Source: Nematostella vectensis (Eukaryota > Cnidaria > Anthozoa > Actiniaria > Edwardsiidae). Taken from it: 64,000 nt of DNA. Position numbers and translations under genes: made by a program. Location: the NCBI RefSeq assembly GCF_932526225.1, contig NC_064045.1, positions 310,001-374,000 of the forward strand, written 5' to 3'. Below the pieces are notes generated by a model. It was not told where the DNA came from. It was given only the letters and a program-made list of their open reading frames with translations, and searched no databases. Positions 24,304-38,450 of this stretch are shown one piece after another; the first letter of the stretch is position 1; every line of letters begins with the position of its first letter.

Positions 24304-25880
24304 ATTATAATAATTAATAATAATAATTAATAGTAATTAATAATAATTATTATTTATTATTAATTATTATTTATTCATAATTATTATCGATAATTATTAT
24401 TAATATATTATTATTAATGTAAAATATAATTATATATAATATATATAATATAATATATATAATTATTATTCATATATATTAATTTTTTTTCAATTATTAT
24501 TAATTACTATTATTAATTACTATTAATTATTATTAATTACTTTTATGAATTACTTTCATTAATTATTATTAATTACAATTATTCATTATTATTAATAATT
24601 ATTAATAATAATTAATAATAGTAATTATTAATAATAATTAATAATAATAATTTATAATAATAGTTAATAATAATAATTTATAATAATAATTAATAATAGT
24701 AATTAATAATAGTAATTAATAATAATTAATAATAGTAATTGATAATAATTACAAAAAGTAATTCATAATACTAATAAATACTAATAAATAATAATTAATA
24801 GTAATTAATAATAGTAATTAATAATAATTAATAATAATTAATAATAATTAATAATATTTAATAGTAATTAATAATATTTACTATAATTAATATTAATTAA
24901 TAAAAATTAATAAAAATTAAGAATAATCAATAATAATCATTAGAAATTAATAATAATAATTAATAATATTTATTAATTATAATAACTAATAATAATAATT
25001 AATAATAATCAATAATAATAATAATAACTAATAATAATCAATAATATTAATCAATAATATTAATCAATAATTGAAATTAATAATAATAATTAATTATAAT
25101 TAATAATAATCTTTAATAAGAATTAATAATTAATAATAATTAATAACAATTAATAATAAATAATAAATAATAATTAATAATTAATAATAATAAATAATTA
25201 TTAATTAATAATTAATGACAATTAATATTGATATTAATAATAACAATTAATAATAATAATTAATAATTAATAATAATTAAGAGTAATAATAATTATTAAT
25301 AATAAATAAATTATAAAAATTAATATTAATTAATAGTAGTTATTAATAATAATTAATAATAATAAATAATTAATAATAATAAATATTAAGAATTAATTAA
25401 TAAAAATTAATAATAATTAATAAATAATAATAATCAATAATAATTATAATTAATAATAATCAATAATAGGTAATAATTCATAATTAATAATAGATAATAA
25501 ATAATAATAAATAATAATTAAAGATAATAAATAATAATTAATAATAAATAAAAAAATTAAATAATAAAAATTAATAGTTAATAATAATAATAATTAATAA
25601 TAAATAATATTTAATAAATAATTGATAATAGTAATAAATAATTGTAATTAATAATTAATAATAATTAATAATTAATAATATTTATTATTTATAATAAATA
25701 ATAATTAATAATTAATATTAATAACTAATAATAATAATTAATAATAATAATTAATTAATAATAATAATAATAATTAATAATAATGTTTAATATAATAATA
25801 ATAATTTATGATAATGATTAATAGTAATTAATAATAATAACTAATAATATTAATTAATAATAATAATTAATAACAATAAT
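24304..25880. repeat. long AT-only spacer, copy 4
   Basis: About 1.58 kb, almost base-for-base the same as copy 2. Confidence 0.85.
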
Positions 25881-27609
25881 TACCCTATATCCCTGAGTAT
25901 CCACCCCTAATTGAGCTACGCCCCTACGACCTAGCAATAACTACACTTTACCCCTGTGTACCCAACCCTTGCCAAGCTACACCCCTGTGACGTAGCACTA
26001 ACTACCCTATACCCCTAAATACCCAACCCTAACTCAATTACACTCCTATAACCGAGCAATTACCTACCTTATAACCCTGAGTACCCACCCCCAACTAAAC
26101 TACACCCCTGTCCTAGAACTAACTAGCCTATACCCCTGAGTACCCACAACTAGCTAAGCTACACCCCTACGACCTAGCACTAACTAGCCTATACCCCTGA
26201 ATACCCAACCCTAACTAAGCTACACCCTTATGACTTGGCTGTAACTACCCTATACCCCTAAGTACCCGTCCCAAACTAAGCTAAACCCCTATGACCTAGC
26301 ACTAACTACCCTATACCCATGAGTACCCACCGCTAACTAAGCTACACCCCTATGACTTAGCACTTACTACCCTATACCCCTGAGTACAAACCCCTAACTA
26401 AGGAACACCACTATGACCTAGCACTTACTACCCTATACCCCTGCCTACCCATCCCTAACTGACCTACACCCCTATGACACCTAATCACATAACTACCCTT
26501 CACCCATGTATGACCAAGCGCTTACCAACTTGCACTCCTTTGACCCTGCCGTTTATATCCTGTACCCCTGTGCACCCACCCCCTTAATAATAAATAATTA
26601 ATAATTAATAAAAAATAATTAATAAATGATAATTAATAATTAATAATAATAACTAATAATAATAATTAATAATGATAATAATAATTAATAATAATAATTA
26701 ATAATAATGGTTAATAGTAATTAATAATAATAACTAATAATAATTAATAATAATAATTAATAATAAATAATTAATAATACTAAAAATAATAATAATAGCT
26801 ACCCTATATCCCTGAGTATTAACCCCTAACTAAGCTACACCCCTAAGACCTAGCACTAACTACGCTATACTCCTGAATAGCTACCCCTAACTAAGCCTCA
26901 CCCCTACGACCTAGCAATAACTACACTTTACCCCTGAGTACCCAACCCTTGCTAAGCTACACCCCTGTGACGTAGCACTAACTACACTATACGCCTGAAT
27001 ACCCAACCCTAACTAAACTACACCCCTATAACCGGGCACTTACCTACCCTATAACCCTGAGTACCCACCCGTAACTAAACTACACCCCTATGTCGTTGCA
27101 CTAACTAACCTATACCCCTGGGTACCCACACCTAGCTTAGCTACACCCCTACGACCTAGCACTAACTAGCCTATACCCTGAATTCCCAACCCTAACTAAA
27201 CTACACCTCTACTATCTAGCACTAACTACCCTATACCCCTGAATACCCACCCCTAACTAAGCTACACCCTTATGACTTGGCTGTAACTACAATATACCCC
27301 TGAGTACCCACCCTTAACTAAGCTAAACCCCTACGACCTAGCACTAACTACCCTATACCCATGAGTACCCACCGCTAATTAAGCTACACCTGTATGACTT
27401 AGCACTTACTACCCTATACCCATGAGTACCAACCCCTAACTGACCTACACCCCTATGATACCTAATCACATAACTACCCTTTACCCATGTATAACCAAGC
27501 GCTTACCAACTTGCACCCCTGTGACCATGCCGTTTATATCCTGTACCCCTGTGCATTCACCCCCTAATGCCATCGTTCTTACCTTAACACCCCTGAAAAA
27601 GTCCCTAGT
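25881..27609 (+). repeat. 61-bp minisatellite tract with short AT spacer (26584-26798)
   Basis: Copy of 11780-13507 with a few substitutions (for example GCCAAGCTAC against GCCAAGCTAT). Confidence 0.85.
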
Positions 27610-27844
27610 TGATCTTACATGGATTCGAACCCTGGCCCGTTTGCTTGAAAAGCGAAGCCCGTACCACTGAGCCATAGCGCCACTCTCGAGATATCAAGGA
27701 AAAACTACTCTATACCTTATAAGGCCGGGTAAACAAAGCTATACGGTAGTTACTTCTAATTTTCAAGAGAGTTGCGCGATAGCTCAGTGGTACGGGCTTC
27801 GCTTCTCAAACAGGAGGGCCTGGGTTCGAATCCAGGTGAGATCA
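27610..27844. pseudogene. divergent tRNA-derived pair 13
   Basis: Left member 27610-27681 (-) with TTACATGG. Right member 27773-27844 (+) starting TGCGCGA, with a broken T-run after it. Same variants as pair 6. G-rich arm to about 28145. Confidence 0.7.
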
Positions 27845-28177
27845 ACTTGGGATTTATTCAGGGGTGTAAAGATAAGGACGTTAAGTTGACGTTTAGATAA
27901 GTGAGTTTGTGGGTGAGTTGACAGGTGTATAGGGTAACAAGAGTTGGTCAAAGGGGTACAGGATTTCAAGGGTTGATAATAAGGGTCGATGATATCAAGA
28001 ACTAGGTCATAGGGGTGCAAGTTATGAATGAGTGAGTACACAGGGGGTACAGGGTATCAATGGCTTGGTCTTGGAGGTGCAGGGTTTTAGGGTAAGGTTT
28101 TAAACAGGTACAAGGTTTAAAGAGTTAGGTAAATGGGTACATTATAAGAATTAATAATAATAATTAATAATAATAAT

Positions 28178-29662
28178 TACCCTATATCCCTGAGTATCCA
28201 TCCCTAATTAAGCTACACCCCTACGACCTAGCACCAACTACGCTATACTGCTGAAAACCTACCACTAACTAAGCCTCACCCCTACTACCTAGCAATAACT
28301 ACATTTTACCCCTGAGTACCCAACCCTTGCAAAGCTACACCCCTGTGACGTAGCACTAACTTACCCTATATCCCTGAATACCCAACCCTAACTAAACTAC
28401 ACCCCCATAACGGAGCACTTACCTATCCTATAACCCTGAGTACCCACCCGTAACTAAACTACACCCCTCTGTCCTAGCACTAACTAGCCTATACCCCTGG
28501 GTACCCACACCTAGCTAAGCTACACCCCTACGACCTAGCACTAACTAGCCTATACCCCTGAATACCCACCCCTAACTAAGCTACACCCTTATGACTTGGC
28601 TGTAACTACAATATACCCCTGAGTACCCACCCCTAACAAAGCTACACCCTTATGACCTAGCACTAACTACCCTATACCCATGAGTACCCACCGCTAATTA
28701 GGCTACACCTCTATGACGTAGCACTAACTACCCTATACACCTGAATACCCAACCCTAACTTAACTACACCCCTATAACCGAGCACTTACCTACCCTATAA
28801 CCCTGAGTTACCCACACCTAACTAAACTACACCCTTATGACTTGGCTGTAACCACCCTATACCCCTGAGTACCCACAGCAAACTAAACAAACCCCTACGA
28901 ACTAGCACTAACTACCCTATACCCATGAATACCCATCCCTAACTGACCTACACCCCTATAACCGAGCACTTACCTACCCTATAACCCTGAGTACCCACCC
29001 CTAACTAAACTACACCCCTCTGCCCTAGCACTAACTAGCCTATACCCCTGGGTACCCACACCTAGCTAAGCTACACCCCTACGACCTAGCATTAACTAGC
29101 CTATACCCTTGAATACCCACCCCTAACTAAGCTACACACTTATGACTTCGCTGTAACTACAATATACCCCCCGATTACCCACCCCTAACTGAGCTAAACC
29201 CCTACGAACTAGAACTAGCTACCCTATACCCATGAGTACACACCGCTAATTAAGCTACACCTCTATGACTTAGCACTTACTACCCTTACCAATGAGTACC
29301 AACCCCAAACTAAGCTAAACCCCTACAAACTAGCACTAACTACCCTATACCCATGAGTACCCACCGCTAATTTAGCTACACCTCTATGACTTAGCACTTA
29401 CTACCATATACCAATGAGTACCAACCCCTGATTAAGCTACACCCATATGACCTAGCACTTACTACCATATACTCTTGCCTACCCATCCCTAACTGACGTA
29501 CACCCCTATGATACCTAATCACATAACTACCCTTTACCCATGTATAACCAAGCGCTTACCAACTTGCACCCCTGTGACCATGCCGTTTATATCATGTACC
29601 CCTGTGTACCAACCCCCTAATGCCACCGTCCTTACCTTAACACCCCTGAAAAAGTCCCTAGT
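28178..29662 (+). repeat. 61-bp minisatellite tract, about 24 units
   Basis: Copy of 14076-15561. Confidence 0.85.
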
Positions 29663-29897
29663 TGATCTTACCTGGGTTCTAACCCTGGACCGTTTGCTTC
29701 AGAAGCGAAGCCCGTAGCTTTGAGCCATAGCGCAACCCTTGAGATATCAAGGAAAAACTACTATATACCTTATAAGGCTGGGTAAACAAGGCTATACGGT
29801 AGTTACTTCTAATTTTCAAGAGAGTGGCTAGATAGCTCAGTGATACGGGCTTCGCTTCTCAAACAAGAGGGCCGGGTTTCGAATCCAGGTCAGATCA
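29663..29897. pseudogene. divergent tRNA-derived pair 14 (damaged box A on the left)
   Basis: Left member 29663-29734 (-), right member 29826-29897 (+). Same variants as pairs 3 and 7. G-rich arm to about 30200. Confidence 0.7.
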
Positions 29898-30216
29898 ACT
29901 TGGGATTTTTTCAGGGGTGTAAAGATAAGGACGTTAAGTTGACGTTTAGATAAGTGATTTTGTGGGTGAGTTGACAGGTGTATAGGGTAACAAGAGTTGG
30001 TCAAAGGGGTCCAGGGTTTCAAGGGTTGGTAATAAGGGTCAATGATATCAAGAACTGGGTCATAGGGGTGCAAGTTATGAATGCGTGAGTACACAGGGGT
30101 ACAGGGTGTCTATGGCTTGGTATTGGAGGTGCCGGGTTTTAAGGTATGGTTCAAACAGGTACAGGGATCCAAGAGCTAGGTAATATGGGTACATTATAAT
30201 AATTAATAATAATAAT

Positions 30217-30424
30217 TACCCTATATCCCTGAGTATTCACCCCCAATTAAGCTACACCCCTACGACCTAGCACCAACTACGCTAAACTCCTGAATACCTA
30301 CCCCTAACTAAGCCTCACCCCTACTACCTAGCAATAACTACACTTTACCCCTGAGTACCCAACCCTTGCAAAGCTACACCCCTGTGAGCTACACCCTTGG
30401 ACGTAGCACTAACTTACCCTATAC
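30217..30424 (+). repeat. short minisatellite tract, about 3 units
   Basis: Copy of 8097-8304. Confidence 0.8.
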
Positions 30425-30637
30425 CACGCCCGTTTGATTGAGAAGCGAAGCCCGTACCACTGAGCCATAGCGCCACTCTCGAGATATCAAGGAAAAACTA
30501 CTCTATACCTTATAAGGCTGGGTAAACAAGGCTATAGGGAAGTTACTTCTAGTTTTCAAGAGAGTGGCGCGATAGCTCAGTGGTACGGGCTTCGCTACTC
30601 AAACAACAGGGCCGGGGTTCGAATCCAGGTCAGATCA
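30425..30637. pseudogene. divergent tRNA-derived pair 15, left member truncated
   Basis: Left remnant 30425-30474 (-), right member 30566-30637 (+). G-rich arm to about 30940. Confidence 0.72.
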
Positions 30638-30978
30638 ACTTTGGATTTTTTCAGGGGTGTAAAGATAAGGACGTTAAGGGGACGTTAAGATAAGTAAGTT
30701 TGTGGGTGAGTTGACAGGTGTATAGGGTAACAAGAGTTGTTCAAAGGGGTACAGGGTTTCAAGGGTTGGTAATAAGGGTCAATGATATCAAGAACTAGGT
30801 CATAGGGGTGCAAGTTATGAATGAGTGTGTACACAGGGGTACAGGGTATCAATGGCTTGGTCTTGCCGGTGCAGGGTTCTAGGGGATGGCTCAAACAGGT
30901 ACAGTGATTCAAGGGCAAGGCAATATGGGTACATTATAATAAATAAAAATAATAATTAAGGATAATAATTAAGGATAA

Positions 30979-31792
30979 TAGCTACCCTATATCCCTGAGT
31001 AACCACCCATAATTAAGCTACACCCCTACGACCTAGCACTAACTACGCTATACTCCTGAATACCTACCCCTAACTAAGCTTTACCCCTACGACCTAGCAA
31101 TAACTACACTTTACCCCTGAGTATCCAACCCTTGCTAAGCTACACCCATGTGACGTAGCACTAACTACCCTATACCCCTGAATACCCAACCCTAACTAAA
31201 CTACACCCCTCTAACCGAGCACTTACCTACCCTATAACCCTGAGTACCCACCCCTAACTAAACTACACCCCTATGTCCTAGCACTAACTGGCCTATACCC
31301 CTGAGTACCCGCACCTAGCTGAGCTACACCCCTACGACCTAGCACTAACTAGCCAATACCCCTCAATACCCAACCCTAACTAAACTACACCTCTACTACC
31401 TAGCACTAACTACCCTATACCCCTGAATACCCACCCCTAACTAAGATAATCCCGTACGACTCAGCACTAACTACCCTATACCCCTGCCTAGCCATCCCTA
31501 ACTGACCTACACCCCTATGACTTAGCACTTACTACCCTATACCCCTGAGTACCAACCCCTAACAAAGCTACACCCCTATAACCTAACACTTACTACCCTA
31601 TACCCCTGCATACCCATCCCTAACTGACCTACACCCTATGACACCTAATCACATAACTACCCTTTTCCCATGTATGACCAAGCGCTTACAAACTTGCACC
31701 CCAGTGACCATGCCATTTATATCCTGTACCCCTCTACACCCACCCCCTAATGCCACCGTCCTTACCTTAACACCCCTGAAAAAGTCCCTAGT
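30979..31792 (+). repeat. 61-bp minisatellite tract, about 13 units
   Basis: Copy of 16878-17691, including the variant units. Confidence 0.85.
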
Positions 31793-32026
31793 TGATCTTA
31801 CCTGGATTCAAACCCTGGCCCGTTTGCTTAAGAAGCGAAGCCCGTACCACTGAGCCATAGCGCCACTCTCGAGATATCAAGGAAAACTACTCTATACCTT
31901 ATATGGCTGGGTAAACAAGGCTATACGGTAGTTACTTCTAGTTTTCAAGAGAGTGGCGCGATAGCTCAGTGGTACGGGCTTTGCTTCTCAAACAAGAGGG
32001 CCGGGGTTGGAATCCAGGTCAGATCA
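31793..32026. pseudogene. divergent tRNA-derived pair 16, right box B mutated
   Basis: Left member 31793-31864 (-), right member 31955-32026 (+) with GGTTGGAATCC as in pair 9. G-rich arm to about 32322. Confidence 0.72.
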
Positions 32027-32322
32027 ACTTGGGATTTTTTCAGTGGTGTAAAGATAAAGACGTTAAGGGGACATTAAGATAAGTGAGTTTGTGGGTGAGT
32101 TGACAGGTGTATGGGGCAACAAGAGATGGTCAAAGGGGTACAGGGTTTCATGGGTTGGTAATAAGGGTCAATGATATCAAGAACTAGGTCATAGGGGTGC
32201 AAGTTATGAATGAGTGAGTACACAGGGGTACATGAAATCAATGGCTTGGTCTTGGAGGTGCAGGGTTTTAGGGGATGGTTCAAACAGTTACAGGGATTCA
32301 AGAGCTAGGTTATATGGGTACA

Positions 32323-33912
32323 TTATAATAATTAATAATAATAATTAATAGTAATTAATAATAATTATTATTTATTATTAATTATTATTTATTCATAATT
32401 ATTATCGATAATTATTATTAATATATTATTATTAATGTAAAATATAATTATATATAATATATATAATATAATATATATAATTATTATTCATATATATTAA
32501 TTTTTTTTCAATTATTATTAATTACTATTATTAATTACTATTAATTATTATTAATTACTTTTATGATATACTTTCATTAATTATTATTAATTACAATTAT
32601 TCATTATTATTAATAATTATTAATAATAATTAATAATAGTAATTATTAATAATAATTAATAATAATAATTTATAATAATAGTTAATAATAATAATTTATA
32701 ATAATAATTAATAATAGTAATTAATAATAGTAATTAATAATAATTAATAATAGTAATTGATAATAATTACAAAAAGTAATTCATAATACTAATAAATAAT
32801 AATAAATAATAATTAATAGTAATTAATAATAGTAATTAATAATAATTAATAATAATTAATAATAATTAATAATATTTAATAGTAATTAATAATATTTACT
32901 ATAATTAATATTAATTAATAAAAATTAATAAAAATTAAGAATAATCAATAATAATCATTAGAAATTAATAATAATAATTAATAATATTTATTAATTATAA
33001 TAACTAATAATAATAATTAATAATAATCAATAATTATAATAAGAACTAATAATAATCAATAATATTAATCAATAATATTAATCAATAATTGAAATTAATA
33101 ATAATAATTAATTATAATTAATAATAATCTTTAATAATAATTAATAATTAATAATAATTAATAACAATTAATAATAAATAATAAATAATAATTAATCATT
33201 AATAATAATAAATAATTATTAATTAATAATTAATGACAATTAAAATTAATATTAATAATAACAATTAATAATAATAATTAATAATTAATAATAATTAAGA
33301 GTAATAATAATTATTAATAATAAATAAATTATAAAAATTAATATTAATTAATAGTAGTTATTAATAATAATTAATAATAATAAATAATTAATAATAATAA
33401 ATATTAAGAATTAATTAATAAAAATTAATAATAATTAATAAATAATAATAATCAATAATAATTATAATTAATAATAATCAATAATAGGTAATAATTCATA
33501 ATTAATAATAAATAAAAAATAATAATTAATAATAATTAAAGATAATAAATAATAATTAATAATAAATAAAAAAATTAAATAATAAAAATTAATAATTAAT
33601 AATATTAATAATTAATAATAAATAATATTTAATAAATAATTGATAATAGTAATAAATAATTGTAATTAATAATTAATAATAATTAATAATTAATAATATT
33701 TATTATTTATAATAGATAATAATTAATAATTAATAATAATAACTAATAATAATAATTAATAATAATAATTAATTAATAATAATTATAATAATTAATAATA
33801 ATGTTTAATATAATAATAATAATTAATGATAATGATTAATAGTAATTAATAATAATAACTTATAATATTAATTAATAATAATAATTAATAATAATAATTA
33901 ATAACAATAATT
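32323..33912. repeat. long AT-only spacer, copy 5
   Basis: About 1.59 kb. Differs from copy 3 at only a few positions (for example one A/T change near 32387 and one near 33245). Confidence 0.85.
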
Positions 33913-34896
33913 ACCCTTTATCCCTGAGTGTCCACCCCTAATTGAGCTACGCCCCTACGACCTAGCAATAACTACACTTTACCCCTGTGTACCCAACCCT
34001 TGCTAAGCTACACCCCTGTGACGTAGCACTAACTACCCTATACCCCTAAATACCCAACCCTAACTAAATTACACTCCTATAACCGAGCAATTACCTACCT
34101 TATAACCCTGAGTACCCACCCCCAACTAAACTACACCCCTGTCCTAGAACTGACTAGCCTATACCCCTGAGTACCCACAACTAGCTAAGCTACACCCCTA
34201 CGACCTAGCACTAACTAGCCTATACCCCTGAATACCCAACCCTATTAAACTACACCTCTACTACCTAGCACTAACTACCCTATACCCCTGAATACCCACC
34301 AATAACTAAGCTACACCCTTATGACTTGGCTTTAACTACCCTATACCCCTGAGTACCCGTCCCAAACTAAGCTAAACCCCTATGACCTAGAACTAACTTC
34401 CCTATACCCATGAGTACCCACCGCTAACTAAGCTACACCCCTATGACTTAGCACTTACTACCCTATACCCCTGAGTACAAACCCCTAACTAAGGCACACC
34501 ACTATGACCTAGCACTTACTACCCTATACCCCTGCCTACCCATCCCTAACTGACCTACACCCCTATGACACCTAATCACATAACTACCCTTCACCCATGT
34601 ATGACCAAGCGCTTACCAACTTGCACTCCTTTGACCCTGCCGTTTATATCCTGTACCCCTGTGCACCCACCCCCTTAATAATAAATAATTAATAATTAAT
34701 AATAAATAATTAATAATTAATAAAAAATATTTAATAAATGATAATTAATAATTAATAATAATAACTAATAATAATAATTAATAATGATAATAATAATTAA
34801 TAATAATAATTAATAATAATGATTAATAGTAATTAATAATAATAACTAATAATAATTAATAATAATAATTAATAATAAATAATTAATAATACTAAA

Positions 34897-34933
<37 letters not shown>

Positions 34934-35745
34934 GCTACCCTATATCCCTGAGTATTAACCCCTAACTAAGCTACACCCCTAAGACCTAGCACTAACTACG
35001 CTATACTCCTGAATAGCTACCCCTAACTAAGCCTCACCCCTACGACCTAGCAATAACTACACTTTACCCCTGAGTACCCAACCCTTGCTAAGCTACACCC
35101 CTGTGACGTAGCACTAACTACACTATACGCCTGAATACCCAACCCTAACTAAACTACACCCCTATACCCGGGCACTTACCTACCCTATAACCCTGAGTAC
35201 CCACCCGTAACTAAACTACACCCCTATGTCCTTGCACTAACTAACCTATACCCCTGGGTACCCACACCTAGCTTAGCTACACCCCTACGACCTAGCACTA
35301 ACTAGCCTATACCCTGAATACCCAACCCTAACTAAACTACACCTCTACTATCTAGCACTAACTACCCTATACCCCTGAATACCCACCCCTAACTAAGCTA
35401 CACCCTTATGACTTGGCTGTAACTACAATATACCCCTGAGTACCCACCCCTAACTAAGCTAAACCCCTACGACCTAGCACTAACTACCCTATACCCATGA
35501 GTACCCACCGCTAATTAAGCTACACCTGTATGACTTAGCACTTACTACCCTATACCCATGAGTACCAACCCCTAACTGACCTACACCCCTATGATACCTA
35601 ATCACATAACTACCCTTTACCCATGTATAACCAAGCGCTTACCAACTTGCACCCCTGTGACCCTGAGGTTTATATCCTGTACCCCTATGCACCAACCCCC
35701 TAATGACACCGTTCTTACCTTAACACCCCTGAAAAAGTCCCTAGT
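33913..35745 (+). repeat. 61-bp minisatellite tract with short AT spacer (34675-34934)
   Basis: Copy of 19812-21644. Confidence 0.85.
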
Positions 35746-35980
35746 TGATCTTACCTGGATTCGAACCCTGGACCGTTTGCTTCAGAAGCGAAGCCCGTAG
35801 CTTTGAGCCATAGCGCAACCCTTGAGATATCAAGGAAAAACTACTCTATACCTTATAAGGCTGGGTAAACAAGGCTATACGGAAGTTACTTCTAGTTTTC
35901 AAGAGAGTGGCGCGATAGCTCAGTGGTACGGGCTTTGCTTCTCAAACAAGAGGGCCGGGGTTCGAATCCAGGTCAGATCA
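35746..35980. pseudogene. divergent tRNA-derived pair 17 (hybrid)
   Basis: Left member 35746-35817 (-), right member 35909-35980 (+). Copy of pair 10. G-rich arm to about 36280. Confidence 0.72.
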
Positions 35981-36298
35981 ACTTGGGATTTTTTCAGGGG
36001 TGTAAAGATAAGGACGTTAAGTTGACGTTTAGATAAGTGATTTTGTGGGTGAGTTGACAGGTGTATAGGGTAACAAGGGTTGGTCAAAGGGGTCCAGGGT
36101 TTCAAGGGTTGGTAATAAGGGTCAATGATATCAAGAACTAGGTCATAGGGGTGCAAGTTATGAATGCGTGAGTACACAGGGGTAAAGGGTATCTATAGCT
36201 TGGTATTGGAGGTGCCGGGTTTTAAGGTATGGTTCAAACAGGTACAGGGATCCAAGAGCTAGGTAATATGGGTACATTATAATAATTAATAATAATAA

Positions 36299-36507
36299 TT
36301 ACCCTATATCCCTGAGTATTCACCCCCAATTAAGCTACACCCCTACGACCTAGCACCAACTACGCTAAACTCCTGAATACCTACCCCTAACTAAGCCTCA
36401 CCCCTACTACCTAGCAATAACTACACTTTACCCCTGAGTACCCAACCCTTGCAAAGCTACACCCCTGTGAGCTACACCCTTGGACGTAGCACTAACTTAC
36501 CCTATAC
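36299..36507 (+). repeat. short minisatellite tract, about 3 units
   Basis: Copy of 22198-22406. Confidence 0.8.
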
Positions 36508-36720
36508 CACGCCCGTTTGATTGAGAAGCGAAGCCCGTACCACTGAGCCATAGCGCCACTCTCGAGATATCAAGGAAAAACTACTCTATACCTTATAAGG
36601 CTGGGTAAACAAGGCTATACGGAAGTTACTTCTAGTTTTCAAGAGAGTGGCGCGATAGCTCAGTGGTACGGGCTTCGCTACTCAAACAACAGGGCCGGGG
36701 TTCGAATCCAGGTCAGATCA
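36508..36720. pseudogene. divergent tRNA-derived pair 18, left member truncated
   Basis: Left remnant 36508-36557 (-), right member 36649-36720 (+). Near 36940-36975 its G-rich arm begins to differ from the arm after pair 11 (TTGGTATTGCC, GGGGATGCTTAAAC). This marks the right edge of the 14.1-kb duplication. Arm to about 37020. Confidence 0.72.
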
Positions 36721-37060
36721 ACTTTGGATTTTTTCAGGGGTGTAAAGATAAGGACGTTAAGGGGACGTTAAGATAAGTAAGTTTGTGGGTGAGTTGACAG
36801 GTGTATAGGGTAACAAGAGTTGTTCAAAGGGGTACAGGGTTTCAAGGGTTGGTAATAAGGGTCAATGATATCAAGAACTAGGTCATAGGGGTGCAAGTTA
36901 TGAATGAGTGTGTACACAGGGGTACAGGGTATCAATGGCTTGGTATTGCCGGTGCAGGGTTCTAGGGGATGCTTAAACAGGTACAGTGATTCAAGGGCTA
37001 GGCAATATGGGTACATTATAATAATTAAAAATAATAATTAAGGATAATAATTAAGGATAA

Positions 37061-37875
37061 TAGCTACCCTATATCCCTGAGTAACCACCCATAATTAAGC
37101 TACACCTCTACGACCTAGCACTAACTACGCTATACTCCTGAATACCTACCCCTAACTAAGCTTTACCCCTACGACCTAGCAATAACTACACTTTACCCCT
37201 GAGTACCCAACCCTTGCTAAGCTACACCCATGTGACGTAGCACTAACTACCCTATACCCCTGAATACCCAACCCTAACTAAACTACACCCCTATAACCGA
37301 GCACTTACCTACCCTATAACCCTGAGTACCCACCCCTAACTAAACTACACCCCTATGTCCTAGCACTAACTGGCCTATACCCCTGAGTACCCGCACCTAG
37401 CTGAGCTACACCCCTACGACCTAGCACTAACTAGCCAATACCCCTCAATACCCAACCCTAACTAAACTACACCTCTACTACCTAGCACTAACTACCCTAT
37501 ACCCCTGAATACCCACCCCTAACTAAGATAATCCCGTACGACTCAGCACTAACTACCCGATACCCCTGCCTAGCCATCCCTAACTGACCTACACCCCTAT
37601 GACTTAGCACTTACTACCATATACCCCTGAGTACCAACCCCTAACTATGCTACACCCCTATGACCTAGCACTTACTACCCTATACCCCTGCCTACCCATC
37701 CTTAACTGACCTACACCCCTATGACACCCAATCACATAACTACCGTTTACCCATGTATAACCAAGCGCTTACCAACTTGCTCCCCTGTGACTCTGCCGTT
37801 TATATCCTGTACCCCTGTGCACGCACCCCCTAATGACACCGGCATTACCTTAACACCCCTGAAAAAGTCCCTAGT
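37061..37875 (+). repeat. 61-bp minisatellite tract, about 13 units
   Basis: Similar to 16878-17691 at first, then diverges. The left arm before pair 19 is of a different subtype (CTTGCTCCCCTGTGACTCTG). Confidence 0.85.
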
Positions 37876-38110
37876 TGATCTTACCTGGATTCGAACCCTG
37901 GCACGTTTGATTGAGAAGCGAAGCCCGTACCACTGAGCCATAGCGCCACTCTCGAGATATCAAGGAAAAACTACTCTATACCTTATAAGGCTGGGTAAAC
38001 AAGGCTATATGGTAGTTACTTCTAGTTTTCAAGAGAGTGGCGCGATAGCTCAGTGATACGGGCTTCGCTTCTCAAACAAGAGGGCCGGGGTTTGAATCCA
38101 GGTCAGATCA
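37876..38110. pseudogene. divergent tRNA-derived pair 19
   Basis: Left member 37876-37947 (-) with intact box B. Right member 38039-38110 (+) with GGTTTGAATCC and GATACGGG in the D-arm. G-rich arm to about 38415, of the subtype seen at position 1. Confidence 0.72.
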
Positions 38111-38450
38111 ACTTGGGATTTTTTCAGGGGTGTAAAGATAAGGACGTTAAGTTGACGTTTAGATAAGTGATTTTGTGGGTGAGTTGATAGGTGTATAGGG
38201 TAACAAGAGTTGGTCAAAGGGGTACAGGGTTTCAAGGGTTGGTAATAAGTGTCAATGATATCAAGAACTAGGTAATAGGGGTGCAAGTTATGAATGAGTG
38301 AGTACACAGGGGTACAGGGTATCAATGGCTTGGTATTGGAGGTGCCGGGTTTTAGGGGATGCTCCAAACAGGTACAGTGATTCAAGGGCTAGGTAATATG
38401 AGTACATTATAATACTTACAATTATAATTAAAAATAATAATTAACAATAA

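Larger units (their letters stand above)
22407..30424 (+). repeat. higher-order repeat L, copy 2 (8.02 kb)
   Basis: Near-identical to 8305-16323 at an offset of 14,101-14,102 bp. A 1-bp deletion near 28130 explains the change of offset. Confidence 0.85.
30425..36507 (+). repeat. higher-order repeat S, copy 2 (6.08 kb)
   Basis: Near-identical to 16324-22406 at an offset of 14,101 bp, including the hybrid pair and the mutated box B. Confidence 0.85.
8600..36800 (+). repeat. 14.1-kb super-repeat, two tandem copies
   Basis: Pairs 5-11 and pairs 12-18 match one to one at offsets of 14,101-14,102 bp. Only scattered single-base differences were seen in the stretches I compared (for example at 9594/23700, 11871/25973, 19147/33248 and 21074/35175). 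Private variants such as the mutated box B (17905 and 32008) are carried in both. The right limit is near 36.94 kb. Exact edges are approximate. Confidence 0.8.

Noticed and set aside
38050-38385. Recurrent minus-strand open frames of 75-111 codons over the G-rich arm
   Set aside because: They span the tRNA-like sequence, the arm and a spacer edge, and show no domain or start context. Similarity between copies follows from the array itself.
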